The position numbers were made by a program, and so were the translations under genes. Source: JBKPHS01 sp046729975 (GTDB lineage: Bacteria > Actinomycetota > Thermoleophilia > Solirubrobacterales > Thermoleophilaceae). Taken from it: a stretch of 10,772 bases of DNA. Below the pieces are notes generated by a model that was not told the origin of the DNA, searched no databases, and saw only the letters and a program-made list of their open reading frames with translations. Below, in pieces: positions 1-7,518 of this stretch (position 1 is the stretch's first letter; each line of letters begins with the position of its first letter). The DNA is taken from positions 1 to 10,772 of the forward strand of contig JBKPHS010000086.1 of NCBI GenBank assembly GCA_046729975.1. The letters are read 5' to 3'.

Positions 1-320
1 GTCGAGAAGACGACGTCGACGGGCTCGTCGAGCTCGAGGCGCGTCAGGTCCTGGAGCAGCACCTCGGCTTCCGGCGGCAGGTTCTGCCGCGCCAGCTCGA
101 CCATCGCGGGCGAGCCGTCGACCGCGATCACGCGCCCGCGCGGCAACCGCTCGAGCAGCCTGGCGGTGACGCGGCCCGTGCCGCAGCCGGCGTCGAGCAC
201 CGTCTCGTCACCGCGGAGTTCCAGGCGGTCCAGCACCTCGATGCCCCAGCGAAGCTGGACGTCGGAGAGGCGGTCGTAGGTGGCCGCGTCCCAGTCGCGC
301 GTGCGCGACCGGGGCGTCAC
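1..320 (-). CDS. Class I SAM-dependent methyltransferase, Tam-like (C-terminus beyond window)
   Basis: My own reverse-strand translation gives about 106 N-terminal residues from a GTG start at 320; the rest lies left of the window. Visible are R-D-W-D-A-A-T-Y-D near residues 8-16, the SAM-binding motif I L-D-A-G-C-G-T-G (about 42-49), and the acidic motif II residue in V-I-A-V-D-G-S-P-A-M (D about 68). The W-D-x-x-x-Y opening, the motif I spacing and the later P-V-D-V-V-F-S resemble trans-aconitate methyltransferase (Tam) and its many small-molecule relatives. The substrate cannot be read from this half of the protein. The GTG overlaps the leuD stop codon as GTGA, so it is probably translated by coupling to leuD as the last visible gene of the regulator-leuC-leuD unit. 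A family assignment as class I methyltransferase is secure; 'Tam-like' is inference. Confidence 0.85.
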   Translation of the reverse strand, partial: MTPRSRTRDWDAATYDRLSDVQLRWGIEVLDRLELRGDETVLDAGCGTGRVTARLLERLPRGRVIAVDGSPAMVELARQNLPPEAEVLLQDLTRLELDEPVDVVFS

Positions 321-877
321 AAGGCGCTCGTGGCGGGACCGGCCCGCTCGCTTTCGCGCTCGTACGCGTCGATGTCACTCGCGTGCTCGAGCGTGAGGCC
401 GATGTCGTCGAGGCCGTGCAGCAGGCGGTGCCTCGTCTCCGGCTCGATCTCGAAGCGAAGCTCGCGCCCGCCCGCCGTGACGGTCTGGCGCTCCAAGTCG
501 ACCTCCGCCTCTCCGGCCTCCATCACGGCTCGCACGTCCTCCGAGGGGAGCACCACCGGAAGCAGCCCGACCTTGGTGCAGTTCGAGTAGAAGATGTCGC
601 CGAACGAGGGTGCGACGATCGCCCTGAAGCCGTAGTCCTCGAGCGCCCACGGCGCGTGCTCGCGTGAGGAGCCGCAGCCGAAGTTGCGCCCCGCGGCAAG
701 GATCGGGGTGGCGGGCAGGTCCCAGCCCGGCTCCTTCGCCCAGTCGTGGAAGAGGAACTCGCCGAACCCGCTCCGCTCCACCCGCTTCAGGAACTGCTTG
801 GGGATGATCTGGTCGGTGTCCACGTCGTCGCGTGCGAGTACGGAAACGCGACCTTGGATGACGCGGATCGGGTCCAT
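317..877 (-). CDS. leuD: 3-isopropylmalate dehydratase small subunit
   Basis: This 186-residue protein is the swivel-domain subunit of isopropylmalate isomerase. With LeuC it converts 2-isopropylmalate to 3-isopropylmalate through isopropylmaleate in leucine synthesis, in the cytoplasm. Seen directly: D-D-V-D-T-D-Q-I-I-P-K near residues 17-27, the substrate-loop signature N-F-G-C-G-S-S-R-E-H-A (65-75), then F-R-A-I-V-A-P-S-F-G-D-I-F near 84-96, and the C-terminal R-L-L-x-G-L-D-D-I-x-L-T-L (151-163). The length is close to the usual 190-200. The ATG at 877 gives the standard N-terminus, though I see only a weak ribosome site before it. It follows leuC after a 109-bp repeat-rich gap and overlaps the downstream methyltransferase start by 4 bp. 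The leucine assignment is favoured over homoaconitase or related hydro-lyases by overall resemblance to bacterial LeuD, although leuA and leuB are not in view. Confidence 0.95.
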   Translation of the reverse strand: MDPIRVIQGRVSVLARDDVDTDQIIPKQFLKRVERSGFGEFLFHDWAKEPGWDLPATPILAAGRNFGCGSSREHAPWALEDYGFRAIVAPSFGDIFYSNCTKVGLLPVVLPSEDVRAVMEAGEAEVDLERQTVTAGGRELRFEIEPETRHRLLHGLDDIGLTLEHASDIDAYERESERAGPATSAL

Positions 878-986
878 CAGCGCTCGCTATCGGTGGAGTG
901 GGCAGTGGGGCAGTGGGGCAGTGGGCAGAGGCGTGGGCTCGGTCGCTCTGCCCTCTGCAGGCGGCGAAGCCGCCGCTCTGCCCCAC
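878..986. repeat. leuC-leuD spacer: tandem 8-mers and nested inverted repeats
   Basis: Three perfect tandem copies of GGCAGTGG occupy 901-924. Within them GTGGGGCAG (905-913 and again 913-921) is the reverse complement of CTGCCCCAC at 978-986, which ends at the base before the leuC stop codon. GGGCAGAG (923-930) is the reverse complement of CTCTGCCC (946-953). A compact hairpin GGCGGC-GAA-GCCGCC lies at 960-974. The arms share sequence, so alternative foldings compete. No U-tract follows, so a simple intrinsic terminator is not indicated. The spacer could protect or process the mRNA between leuC and leuD, or be a REP-like mobile palindrome. I see no coding potential. Confidence 0.75.
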
Positions 987-2351
987 TCATTCGTCCCACT
1001 CCCGAATATCGACGAACCGCCCCTCTATCGCGGCGGCCGCGGCCATCTTCGGCGAGACCAGGTGCGTGCGGCCGCCGCGGCCCTGGCGGCCCTCGAAGTT
1101 GCGGTTGGAGGTGGAGGCGCAGCGCTCGCCCGGCTGGAGGATGTCGGGGTTCATCCCGAGACACATCGAGCAACCCGCCGAGCGCCAGTCGAAGCCAGCC
1201 GCGCGGAAGACGGCGTCGAGGCCCTCCGCCTCGGCCTGCGCCTTCACCTGTTGAGACCCCGGCACGACCATCGCCTCGACGCTCGCCGCCACCTTGCGGC
1301 CGCGGACGACCGCCGCCGCGTCGCGCAGGTCGCCGATGCGTGAGTTCGTGCAGGAGCCGATGAACACACGGTCAAGCCGGATCTCCCGGATCGGAGTGCC
1401 CGGACTGAGCGCCATGTACTCGAGCGCGCGCTCCTCCCCTTCGCTCGCGGGCTCGGGCACGACGCTCGTGACCGGTACGACCATTCCGGGCGTTGTGCCC
1501 CACGTGACGAGCGGGGACAGCTCGGAGGCGTTCACGACCACCTCCCTGTCGAACTCCGCTCCGTCGTCGGTACGCAGCTCGCGCCATTCGTCGAGCGGCA
1601 GCGGCTTCGGCGCCGCGGGACGACCCTCCACCCACTCGAACGTGGTGTCGTCGGGAGCGATCATCCCCGCGCGGCCGCCACCCTCGATCGTCATGTTGCA
1701 GATCGTCATCCGGCCTTCCATCGAGAGCGCCTCGATGGCCGGCCCCGCGTACTCGACCACGTGGCCGACCGCGCCGTCCGTGCCCATCTGGCCGATCGTC
1801 GCGAGGATCAGGTCCTTCGGCGTGACGCCATGTCCGAGCTCGCCCTCGTAGCGGGCGCGCATTGACTTCGGCTTCTGCTGCCGCAGGGTCTGCGTGGCGA
1901 GCACGTGCTCGACTTCGCTCGTCCCGATACCGAACGCGAGCGCGCCGAAGGCCCCGTGAGTGGCCGTGTGCGAGTCGCCGCACACGATGGTCATCCCCGG
2001 CTGCGTGACGCCAAGCTCCGGACCGATCACGTGCACGATCCCCTGGCGAGATGACCCGATCGAGTACACGGGGATGCCGAACTCCCGGCAGTTGCGCTCG
2101 AGCGTCTCGACCTGCACGCGCGAGAGCTTGTCGCGGATCTGGGCGGCCACGGTCGAGCCGTCGGTTGGCACGTTGTGGTCCGCGGTCGCGAGCGTGCGGT
2201 CTGGACGCCGCACCTCGCGGCCGGCGAGCCGCAGCCCGTCGAACGCCTGCGGCGAGGTGACCTCGTGGACGAGGTGCAGGTCCACGTAGAGCAGGCCGGG
2301 CGCGACCTCGTGCGCGTCCCAGATCTTGTCGAAGAGGGTGCGCGGCGACAT
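987..2351 (-). CDS. leuC: 3-isopropylmalate dehydratase large subunit
   Basis: This 454-residue protein carries the 4Fe-4S active site of isopropylmalate isomerase and works as a heterodimer with LeuD. The three predicted cluster ligands are present: C334 in V-F-I-G-S-C-T-N-S, and C394 and C397 in A-G-C-S-M-C-L-G-M-N. Other family signatures are L-V-H-E-V-T-S-P-Q-A-F (28-37), T-A-D-H-N-V-P-T (56-63), C-G-D-S-H-T-A-T-H-G-A-F-G (124-136), S-N-R-N-F-E-G-R-Q-G-R (415-425) and L-V-S-P-K-M-A-A-A-A-A (431-441). The cysteine spacing matches the bacterial LeuC form, which is usually about 466 residues, so this copy is slightly short but complete. The ATG at 2351 lies only 4 bp after the regulator's stop and no clear Shine-Dalgarno is visible, so translational coupling is likely. 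A homoaconitase or 2,3-dimethylmalate dehydratase role cannot be fully excluded from sequence alone. Confidence 0.95.
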   Translation of the reverse strand: MSPRTLFDKIWDAHEVAPGLLYVDLHLVHEVTSPQAFDGLRLAGREVRRPDRTLATADHNVPTDGSTVAAQIRDKLSRVQVETLERNCREFGIPVYSIGSSRQGIVHVIGPELGVTQPGMTIVCGDSHTATHGAFGALAFGIGTSEVEHVLATQTLRQQKPKSMRARYEGELGHGVTPKDLILATIGQMGTDGAVGHVVEYAGPAIEALSMEGRMTICNMTIEGGGRAGMIAPDDTTFEWVEGRPAAPKPLPLDEWRELRTDDGAEFDREVVVNASELSPLVTWGTTPGMVVPVTSVVPEPASEGEERALEYMALSPGTPIREIRLDRVFIGSCTNSRIGDLRDAAAVVRGRKVAASVEAMVVPGSQQVKAQAEAEGLDAVFRAAGFDWRSAGCSMCLGMNPDILQPGERCASTSNRNFEGRQGRGGRTHLVSPKMAAAAAIEGRFVDIREWDE

Positions 2352-2355
2352 GACG

Positions 2356-2943
2356 CTAGGCGGGCCGAAGGCCCGAGCTGACCACTGCGTAGAAGCGGCA
2401 GTCCTCGCCGCCGGGGTTCTCGAAGTGGTGCGGCAGGTCGGCGTCGAACGTGACCGAGTCGCCGGCGTCGAGGTTGTAGACCTCGCCGTTGCAGATCAGC
2501 CGAAGCTTCCCGGCGTCCACCACGGCGGTCTCGCGGCTGCCGGGTTCGTGGATCGGGATGTCGCCGGGGCCCGCGGTCGCGGCGCCCGGAGCCAGGAGGT
2601 GGATGGACAACTCGTAGCGCTGGCCCGGTTGGGCCGGCGTGAGCACCTCGTAGCTGTGCCCGTAGGCGCCGGCGCCGCCGTCGCGTCGCTCGCCCTCGCG
2701 GACGACGCTGACTCCCTCACCCTCGTCGAGGCGCAGGAGCTGCGACAGCGACAGGTCGAGCCCGCGCGCGATCCTTCCCGCCACCGCGATGGTCGGGCTG
2801 GTCTCGCCGCGCTCGACCTGCGACAGCATCTGCGCCGACACGCCGCTGCGGTCGGCTAGGTCCCGCAGCGACAGGTCCATGGCCTCTCGGAGCGCCTTCA
2901 TGCGACGGCCTACAGCAGGGCTGTCCTGCGCGCTTCCATCCAC
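2356..2943 (-). CDS. XRE-family HTH transcriptional regulator with C-terminal cupin domain
   Basis: With the GTG at 2943 the protein has 195 residues. An N-terminal helix-turn-helix spans about residues 12-66: M-K-A-L-R-E-A-M-D-L-S-L-R-D-L-A, then S-G-V-S-A-Q-M-L-S-Q-V-E-R-G-E-T-S-P-T, a classic XRE/HTH_3 pattern. A cupin beta-barrel follows at about 110-188, with P-I-H-E-P-G (H132) and D-L-P-H-H-F-E-N-P-G (H172-H173) in the usual places, so it may sense a small ligand. The frame stays open further upstream into antisense of the LtrA gene. I chose GTG 2943 because it includes the whole HTH (V-G-R-R-M-K-A-L-R); the internal ATG at 2901 would clip helix 1. It lies 4 bp before leuC on the same strand and diverges from the LtrA gene, with an inverted repeat between. 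Control of leuCD, LtrA or itself is inference; the ligand is unknown. Confidence 0.88.
   Translation of the reverse strand: MDGSAQDSPAVGRRMKALREAMDLSLRDLADRSGVSAQMLSQVERGETSPTIAVAGRIARGLDLSLSQLLRLDEGEGVSVVREGERRDGGAGAYGHSYEVLTPAQPGQRYELSIHLLAPGAATAGPGDIPIHEPGSRETAVVDAGKLRLICNGEVYNLDAGDSVTFDADLPHHFENPGGEDCRFYAVVSSGLRPA
2361..2375 (-). other. Perfect 6-bp hairpin at the regulator/leuC junction
   Basis: CGGGCC-GAA-GGCCCG is a perfect inverted repeat with a 3-nt loop. It lies in the last codons of the XRE-cupin regulator, ending 9 bp before the leuC start codon. In mRNA it would occupy the place where leuC's ribosome site should be, so it may influence coupling of leuC translation to the regulator. 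It has no U-tract and so is not a terminator. In a GC-rich coding end it could also be chance. Confidence 0.5.
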
Positions 2944-2950
2944 CGCTTGT

Positions 2951-2956
2951 AAGTTA
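2951..2956 (-). promoter_or_regulatory. Candidate -10 box for the XRE-cupin regulator (leaderless type)
   Basis: On the minus strand TAACTT fits the actinobacterial -10 core TAnnnT and lies exactly 7 nt before the GTG at 2943. That would place the transcript start at or next to the first codon. No Shine-Dalgarno is visible before this GTG. No good -35 is seen; the inverted repeat 2961-2972 lies immediately upstream, where a repressor could block it. The motif is weak on its own. Confidence 0.35.
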
Positions 2957-2960
2957 TCAC

Positions 2961-2972
2961 GGACATTTGTCC
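2961..2972. promoter_or_regulatory. Candidate operator, GGACA-TT-TGTCC inverted repeat
   Basis: The 12-bp sequence has perfect 5-bp arms around a TT centre and stands alone in the 57-bp region between the divergent regulator and LtrA genes. Its right arm overlaps the -35-like TTGTCC (2967-2972) used by the LtrA-side promoter, and it lies just upstream of the regulator's own -10-like box. XRE-cupin regulators commonly bind short palindromes beside their own gene, so autoregulation plus control of LtrA and leuCD is a reasonable inference. I did not spot a second full copy elsewhere in the window, by eye only. Confidence 0.5.
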
Positions 2973-2994
2973 AGCGCTGATCCGGGAGTATGTT
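2967..2994 (+). promoter_or_regulatory. Candidate sigma70-type promoter for the LtrA-like gene
   Basis: TTGTCC (2967-2972, 4 of 6 matches to TTGACA) is followed by a 16-bp spacer and TATGTT (2989-2994, 4 of 6 matches to TATAAT). Six bases after the -10 comes CTG at 3001, the only plausible near-cognate start here that keeps the full LtrA N-terminus. The -35 overlaps the inverted repeat at 2961-2972. Confidence 0.45.
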
Positions 2995-3000
2995 TCGGGT

Positions 3001-4206
3001 CTGACGACGGCAACGAACACTCCCGCGACCGAGACCTCCGCCCGGGCGCGTTCGCGCTGGCGCAGGCCCCCCGTCCTGCGGCAGTTCGACCACAGTGAGC
3101 GACATGCAAGCTGGCTCGAGCTGTTCTTCGACCTGTGCTTCGTGGCCGCCGTCGCCGCCCTGGCGCAAGAGCTCCACGACGACGTGACCGTCAAGGGCAT
3201 CCTCGTGTTCTGCGCCCTGTTCGTGCCGATCTGGTGGGCCTGGATGGGCTTCACCTGGTACGCGACCGCGTTCGACAACGACGACGTGATCTTCCGGCTG
3301 GCGTACCTCGGTGTGATGCTCCTCGTGATCATCGTCGCCGCGTCGATCGAGGATGTGAAGGGCGACGCCACCGAGGCGTTCGTGATCGCCTACGCCTCGA
3401 TGACCGCCGTCCTCGCCGCCCTGTGGCTGCGGGCGCGTTACCACGCGACGGGCGGACCGCGCCGCTTCACCACGCGGTACGCGGTCGGGAACGCGGTCGG
3501 GAGCCTCATCTGGTTCGGGTCGGTCGCGTTCGAGCCGCCGACCCAGCACTGGATCTGGGTCGCGGCGATGCTCGTTCTGTTGACGACCCCGGTGGTCGCG
3601 GTCCGCTCGATGGCCGAGCAGAGCTTCGACTCCATCCACATCCCTGAGCGCTACGGGCTGTTCACCCTGATCGTCCTCGGGGAGTCGATCGTCGTCGTCG
3701 CGGCGGGCATCGCCGAGTTCAACCTCGAGACCGACGTGCTGCTGACCGCCGCCGTGGGCTTCGGCATCGCCGCCTGCGCGTGGTGGGTCTACTTCGACTA
3801 CATGGACGCCTCGGCGCTGTCGCGTAACACGCTGCTGCCCGCGTTCGTCTGGGGCTATGGGCACCTGCTGATCTTCGCCGGCATCGCCGCGGCGTCCGTC
3901 GGGGTCCAGCTGGGGGTCGAGGCGGCGGTCCAGGAGGACGCGATGAGAGCAGAGGAGCGCGCGATCCTCGCGGGCGGGCTTGCCGCCTACCTGTTCGCGA
4001 TCGGCGCCATCCGCTGGGTCACGGTCAAGCGGGTGGACGCCACGGTCGCGGCCCGGTTCCTGGTGGCGGCACTCGCCGTCGCAGTCGGCTTCGCGGGTAG
4101 GGGCGTCCATCCGGGCCTCGTGCTGCTCGTGCTGTTCCTCGGCACGCTCGGCCACACGCTCTACGAGGCCGGACGCGACATGCGCGCGAAGCTCCGGGCG
4201 ACCTAG
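3001..4206 (+). CDS. LtrA family (low temperature requirement A-like) integral membrane protein
   Basis: The frame encodes a strongly hydrophobic polytopic membrane protein of about 401 residues if it starts at CTG 3001. LtrA signatures are H-I-P-E-R-Y-G-L-F-T-L-I-V-L-G-E-S-I-V (about residues 213-231) and the N-terminal W-L-E-L-F-F-D-L-C-F-V-A-A-V (about 38-51), which begins the first membrane segment. Several further hydrophobic stretches follow to the end. The family is named for a Listeria gene needed for growth in the cold; its biochemical role is not established. The first conventional start, GTG 3142, would leave 354 residues and cut away E-L-F-F-D-L. Upstream to the in-frame stop at 2950-2952 there is no ATG, GTG or TTG, so a CTG start (3001, or less likely 2977) or a sequence error is needed. 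It diverges from the XRE-cupin regulator and is followed 62 bp later by a collagen-like gene. Confidence 0.85.
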   Translation: MTTATNTPATETSARARSRWRRPPVLRQFDHSERHASWLELFFDLCFVAAVAALAQELHDDVTVKGILVFCALFVPIWWAWMGFTWYATAFDNDDVIFRLAYLGVMLLVIIVAASIEDVKGDATEAFVIAYASMTAVLAALWLRARYHATGGPRRFTTRYAVGNAVGSLIWFGSVAFEPPTQHWIWVAAMLVLLTTPVVAVRSMAEQSFDSIHIPERYGLFTLIVLGESIVVVAAGIAEFNLETDVLLTAAVGFGIAACAWWVYFDYMDASALSRNTLLPAFVWGYGHLLIFAGIAAASVGVQLGVEAAVQEDAMRAEERAILAGGLAAYLFAIGAIRWVTVKRVDATVAARFLVAALAVAVGFAGRGVHPGLVLLVLFLGTLGHTLYEAGRDMRAKLRAT

Positions 4207-4255
4207 TCCCGTCGCGTCGCGTCCGGTGCGGCCGTTAGGTTCGCTCCACCAGGCC

Positions 4256-4263
4256 AGGGAGGG
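4256..4263 (+). promoter_or_regulatory. Strong Shine-Dalgarno for the collagen-like gene
   Basis: AGGGAGGG lies 5 nt before ATG 4269 and 8 nt before ATG 4272. Either ATG could be used; the spacing slightly favours the second. It contrasts with several genes in this window that have no visible ribosome site. Confidence 0.7.
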
Positions 4264-4268
4264 ACCGG

Positions 4269-4964
4269 ATGATGGGTGTGCTTGGCAGTTACCTACGTCG
4301 GCATCATGTCGCGCTTCTGGCGCTGTTCGTGGCGCTCGGCGGGACGTCGTACGCCGCGGTCAAGCTGCCGAAGAACAGCGTCCGCTCGAAGCAGATCGCC
4401 GCGAACGCCGTCCGTGCCTCGGAGACCGCGCGGAACTCGGTCGGTTCTGCCGAGGTCATCGACGGCTCGCTGCTGTCTGGGGACTTCAAGCCCGGTCAAC
4501 TCCCAGCCGGCCCGGCCGGACCGGCCGGACCTCAGGGCGAGACGGGCCTGAAGGGGGATACAGGCCCGCCCGGTCCTACGGCTGCGGCCGTCTCGGAGCC
4601 GGAGCTGACACCCGTCACCCCTGCTCTCGTCGCGATCGATGAGGCCGTGCAGATCACTCGGCCTGCGCCCGGCAAGCTGCTCGTGGCCGGAACAGGCCGC
4701 TTCTCGACGGACTGCGGCGCCACCGATTGCAGTCAGCGCGTCGGGCTCTATGCGGGCGATCCCCCGCAACCCGTGCCAGGGAGCTTCAGGACAGTGAGCG
4801 CGGCCAGCAATTTCGTGACCCGGCGTGAGCTCACGTTCTTCGGCGTGACCTCGAGCCAGCCCGCGGGCACGGTCGACGTCTTCATCGGTCACACGAACTC
4901 CGGCAACCCGGACGACGTCTCGTCCGAGGGCGCGCAGGCGATCGCCCTTGCACTCGGCGACTAG
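4269..4964 (+). CDS. Secreted or membrane-anchored collagen-like repeat protein
   Basis: This 231-residue protein begins with two Met codons, a basic R-R-H-H (10-13) and a hydrophobic segment V-A-L-L-A-L-F-V-A-L-G (14-24) before T-S-Y-A-A, which looks like a signal peptide or single membrane anchor. Residues 32-78 form a polar linker with A-V/S-V repeats (K-N-S-V, A-N-A-V, R-N-S-V, I-D-G-S-L-L). Eight uninterrupted Gly-X-Y triplets cover 81-104, ending with D-T-G-P-P-G-P-T. The last 127 residues look like a small beta-rich domain and hold a close Cys pair in T-D-C-G-A-T-D-C. This architecture is common in Solirubrobacterales-type actinobacteria; the function is unknown, with a surface or extracellular role inferred. 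It lies 62 bp after the LtrA-like gene on the same strand, so it may be co-transcribed. Confidence 0.85.
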   Translation: MMGVLGSYLRRHHVALLALFVALGGTSYAAVKLPKNSVRSKQIAANAVRASETARNSVGSAEVIDGSLLSGDFKPGQLPAGPAGPAGPQGETGLKGDTGPPGPTAAAVSEPELTPVTPALVAIDEAVQITRPAPGKLLVAGTGRFSTDCGATDCSQRVGLYAGDPPQPVPGSFRTVSAASNFVTRRELTFFGVTSSQPAGTVDVFIGHTNSGNPDDVSSEGAQAIALALGD

Positions 4965-5052
4965 GCATGGATCTACCGGGACCGGCGAGCGTTTCCGCCT
5001 GTGCCGCACGCCGTGACTGAACCTCCGCAGCGGCCGTGGCCGGTGTCCACGC
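4965..5052. other. Convergent intergenic gap with small GC hairpins
   Basis: This 88-bp gap separates the 3' ends of the collagen-like gene and the gamma-lyase-family gene. It contains CGGCC-GT-GGCCG (5031-5042) and the palindromic CCGG-GA-CCGG near 4978-4987. Neither is followed by a U-tract on either strand, so a standard intrinsic terminator is not supported. No coding sequence is seen. Confidence 0.4.
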
Positions 5053-6116
5053 TTAGGCTCGAAGCGCCTGCTGCAGGTCCTCTACGAGGTCCTCCGCCGC
5101 CTCGACACCGCAAGACAGGCGCACGAGGTCCGGAGGCACCGCCGCGGCCGAGTCCTCTACAGACTGGTGCGTCATCGCCTGCGGGACCTCGATCAGCGAC
5201 TCGACGCCGCCGAGCGACTCGGCGAGCGAGAAGATGCGCGTGGCGGCGGCGATCCTTAACGCATCCGGGTGGCGGAACGAGACCATGCCGCCGAAGCCCG
5301 GCCAGCGGACGTCGCTGACCGCCTCCGACGTCCGCAGGAACTCGCTCACGGCACGGCCGTTTCGCGAGTGGGCCTCGACCCGGAGGGCCAGCGTCCGCAG
5401 CCCGCGGTGGACGAGGAAGCAATCGAACGGGCCGGGGACGGCGCCCACCGAGTTCTGTACGAAGCGCACCTTCTCGTGCAGCTCCTCGTCGCCCACGACC
5501 ACCGCCCCTCCGACGGTGTCGGAGTGGCCCCCGAGGTACTTCGTGGTCGAGTGGACCACGGCGCCGGCCCCGAGCTCGAGCGGGCGCTGCTCGACCGGCG
5601 TAGCGAACGTGTTGTCCACCACGACGAGCGCGTCGCCGGCGCGCTCCACGACGGCGGCGATGTCGACAACGTTCAGCAGCGGATTGGTGGGTGTCTCGAC
5701 CCACACCATGCGGGTCTCGGGACGTATCGCGCGCTCGAGCGCTCCGAGCTCGGTCTGGTCGACGAGGTCGTACTCGAGGCCCCAGCGCGCGAGCACCTTG
5801 TCGACAAGCCGGTAGGTGCCTCCGTAGAGGTCGCTGGGCAGCACGACGTGGGAGCCGGTGTCGAGCGCGGCTGTGATCAGCGCGTGCTCGGCGGCCATCC
5901 CACTCGCGAAGGCAGAGCCGAGGCCGCCCTCGAGCTCGCCCAGCGCCTTCTCGAGCGCGGCGCGCGTGGGGTTCGCCGAGCGCGAGTAGTCGTAGTCCTC
6001 GACGAACTCACCGGGAGCGCGCTGCACGTAGGTCGAGGTCTGGTGGATCGGCGGGATCACCGAGCCGTAGCTCGGGTCCGGGTCGAGGCCGGCGTGCACG
6101 ACCCTCGTCGCGAATC

Positions 6117-6120
<4 letters not shown>
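5053..6120 (-). CDS. Cystathionine gamma-lyase/gamma-synthase family PLP enzyme, shortened
   Basis: The 355-residue protein belongs to the Cys/Met-metabolism PLP family. The predicted PLP Schiff-base lysine is K194 in H-S-T-T-K-Y-L-G-G-H-S-D. Y45 and R47 in Y-D-Y-S-R-S-A-N-P-T-R fit the cofactor phosphate site, D169 is in V-V-D-N-T-F-A-T-P, and R334 is in L-V-R-L-S. Family members are usually 375-395 long. Here V-R-W-P-G runs directly into F-G-G-M-V-S-F at about residues 271-282. The usual P-G-L-x-x-H-P-x-H-E-x-A-x-R-Q-M-x-G segment, about 18 residues, is absent without a frameshift. The start ATG overlaps the CBS stop as ATGA. Coupling to CBS favours cystathionine gamma-lyase (cystathionine to cysteine, 2-oxobutyrate and ammonia) over gamma-synthase, but sequence alone does not decide. 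Confidence 0.88.
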
Positions 6121-7511
<1,391 letters not shown>

Positions 7512-7518
7512 GGCCTTG

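Noticed and set aside
375..986. Minus-strand 203-residue frame crossing the leuC-leuD spacer
   Set aside because: It is an alternate frame over leuD with an Arg/Pro-rich product and no domain; leuD motifs are intact in the other frame.
878..986. Intrinsic terminator between leuC and leuD
   Set aside because: Strong stems exist but no U-tract follows on the transcribed strand, and leuD must be expressed with leuC.
2356..2943. Leucine-codon attenuator or T-box before leuC
   Set aside because: The region upstream of leuC is the coding sequence of the regulator; no leucine-rich leader peptide or T-box core is present.
2944..4155. Minus-strand open frame extending the XRE-cupin gene upstream to a 599-residue protein across the LtrA gene
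   Set aside because: The extension is highly charged, low-complexity antisense of a clear membrane-protein gene. The HTH domain marks the true N-terminus near 2943.
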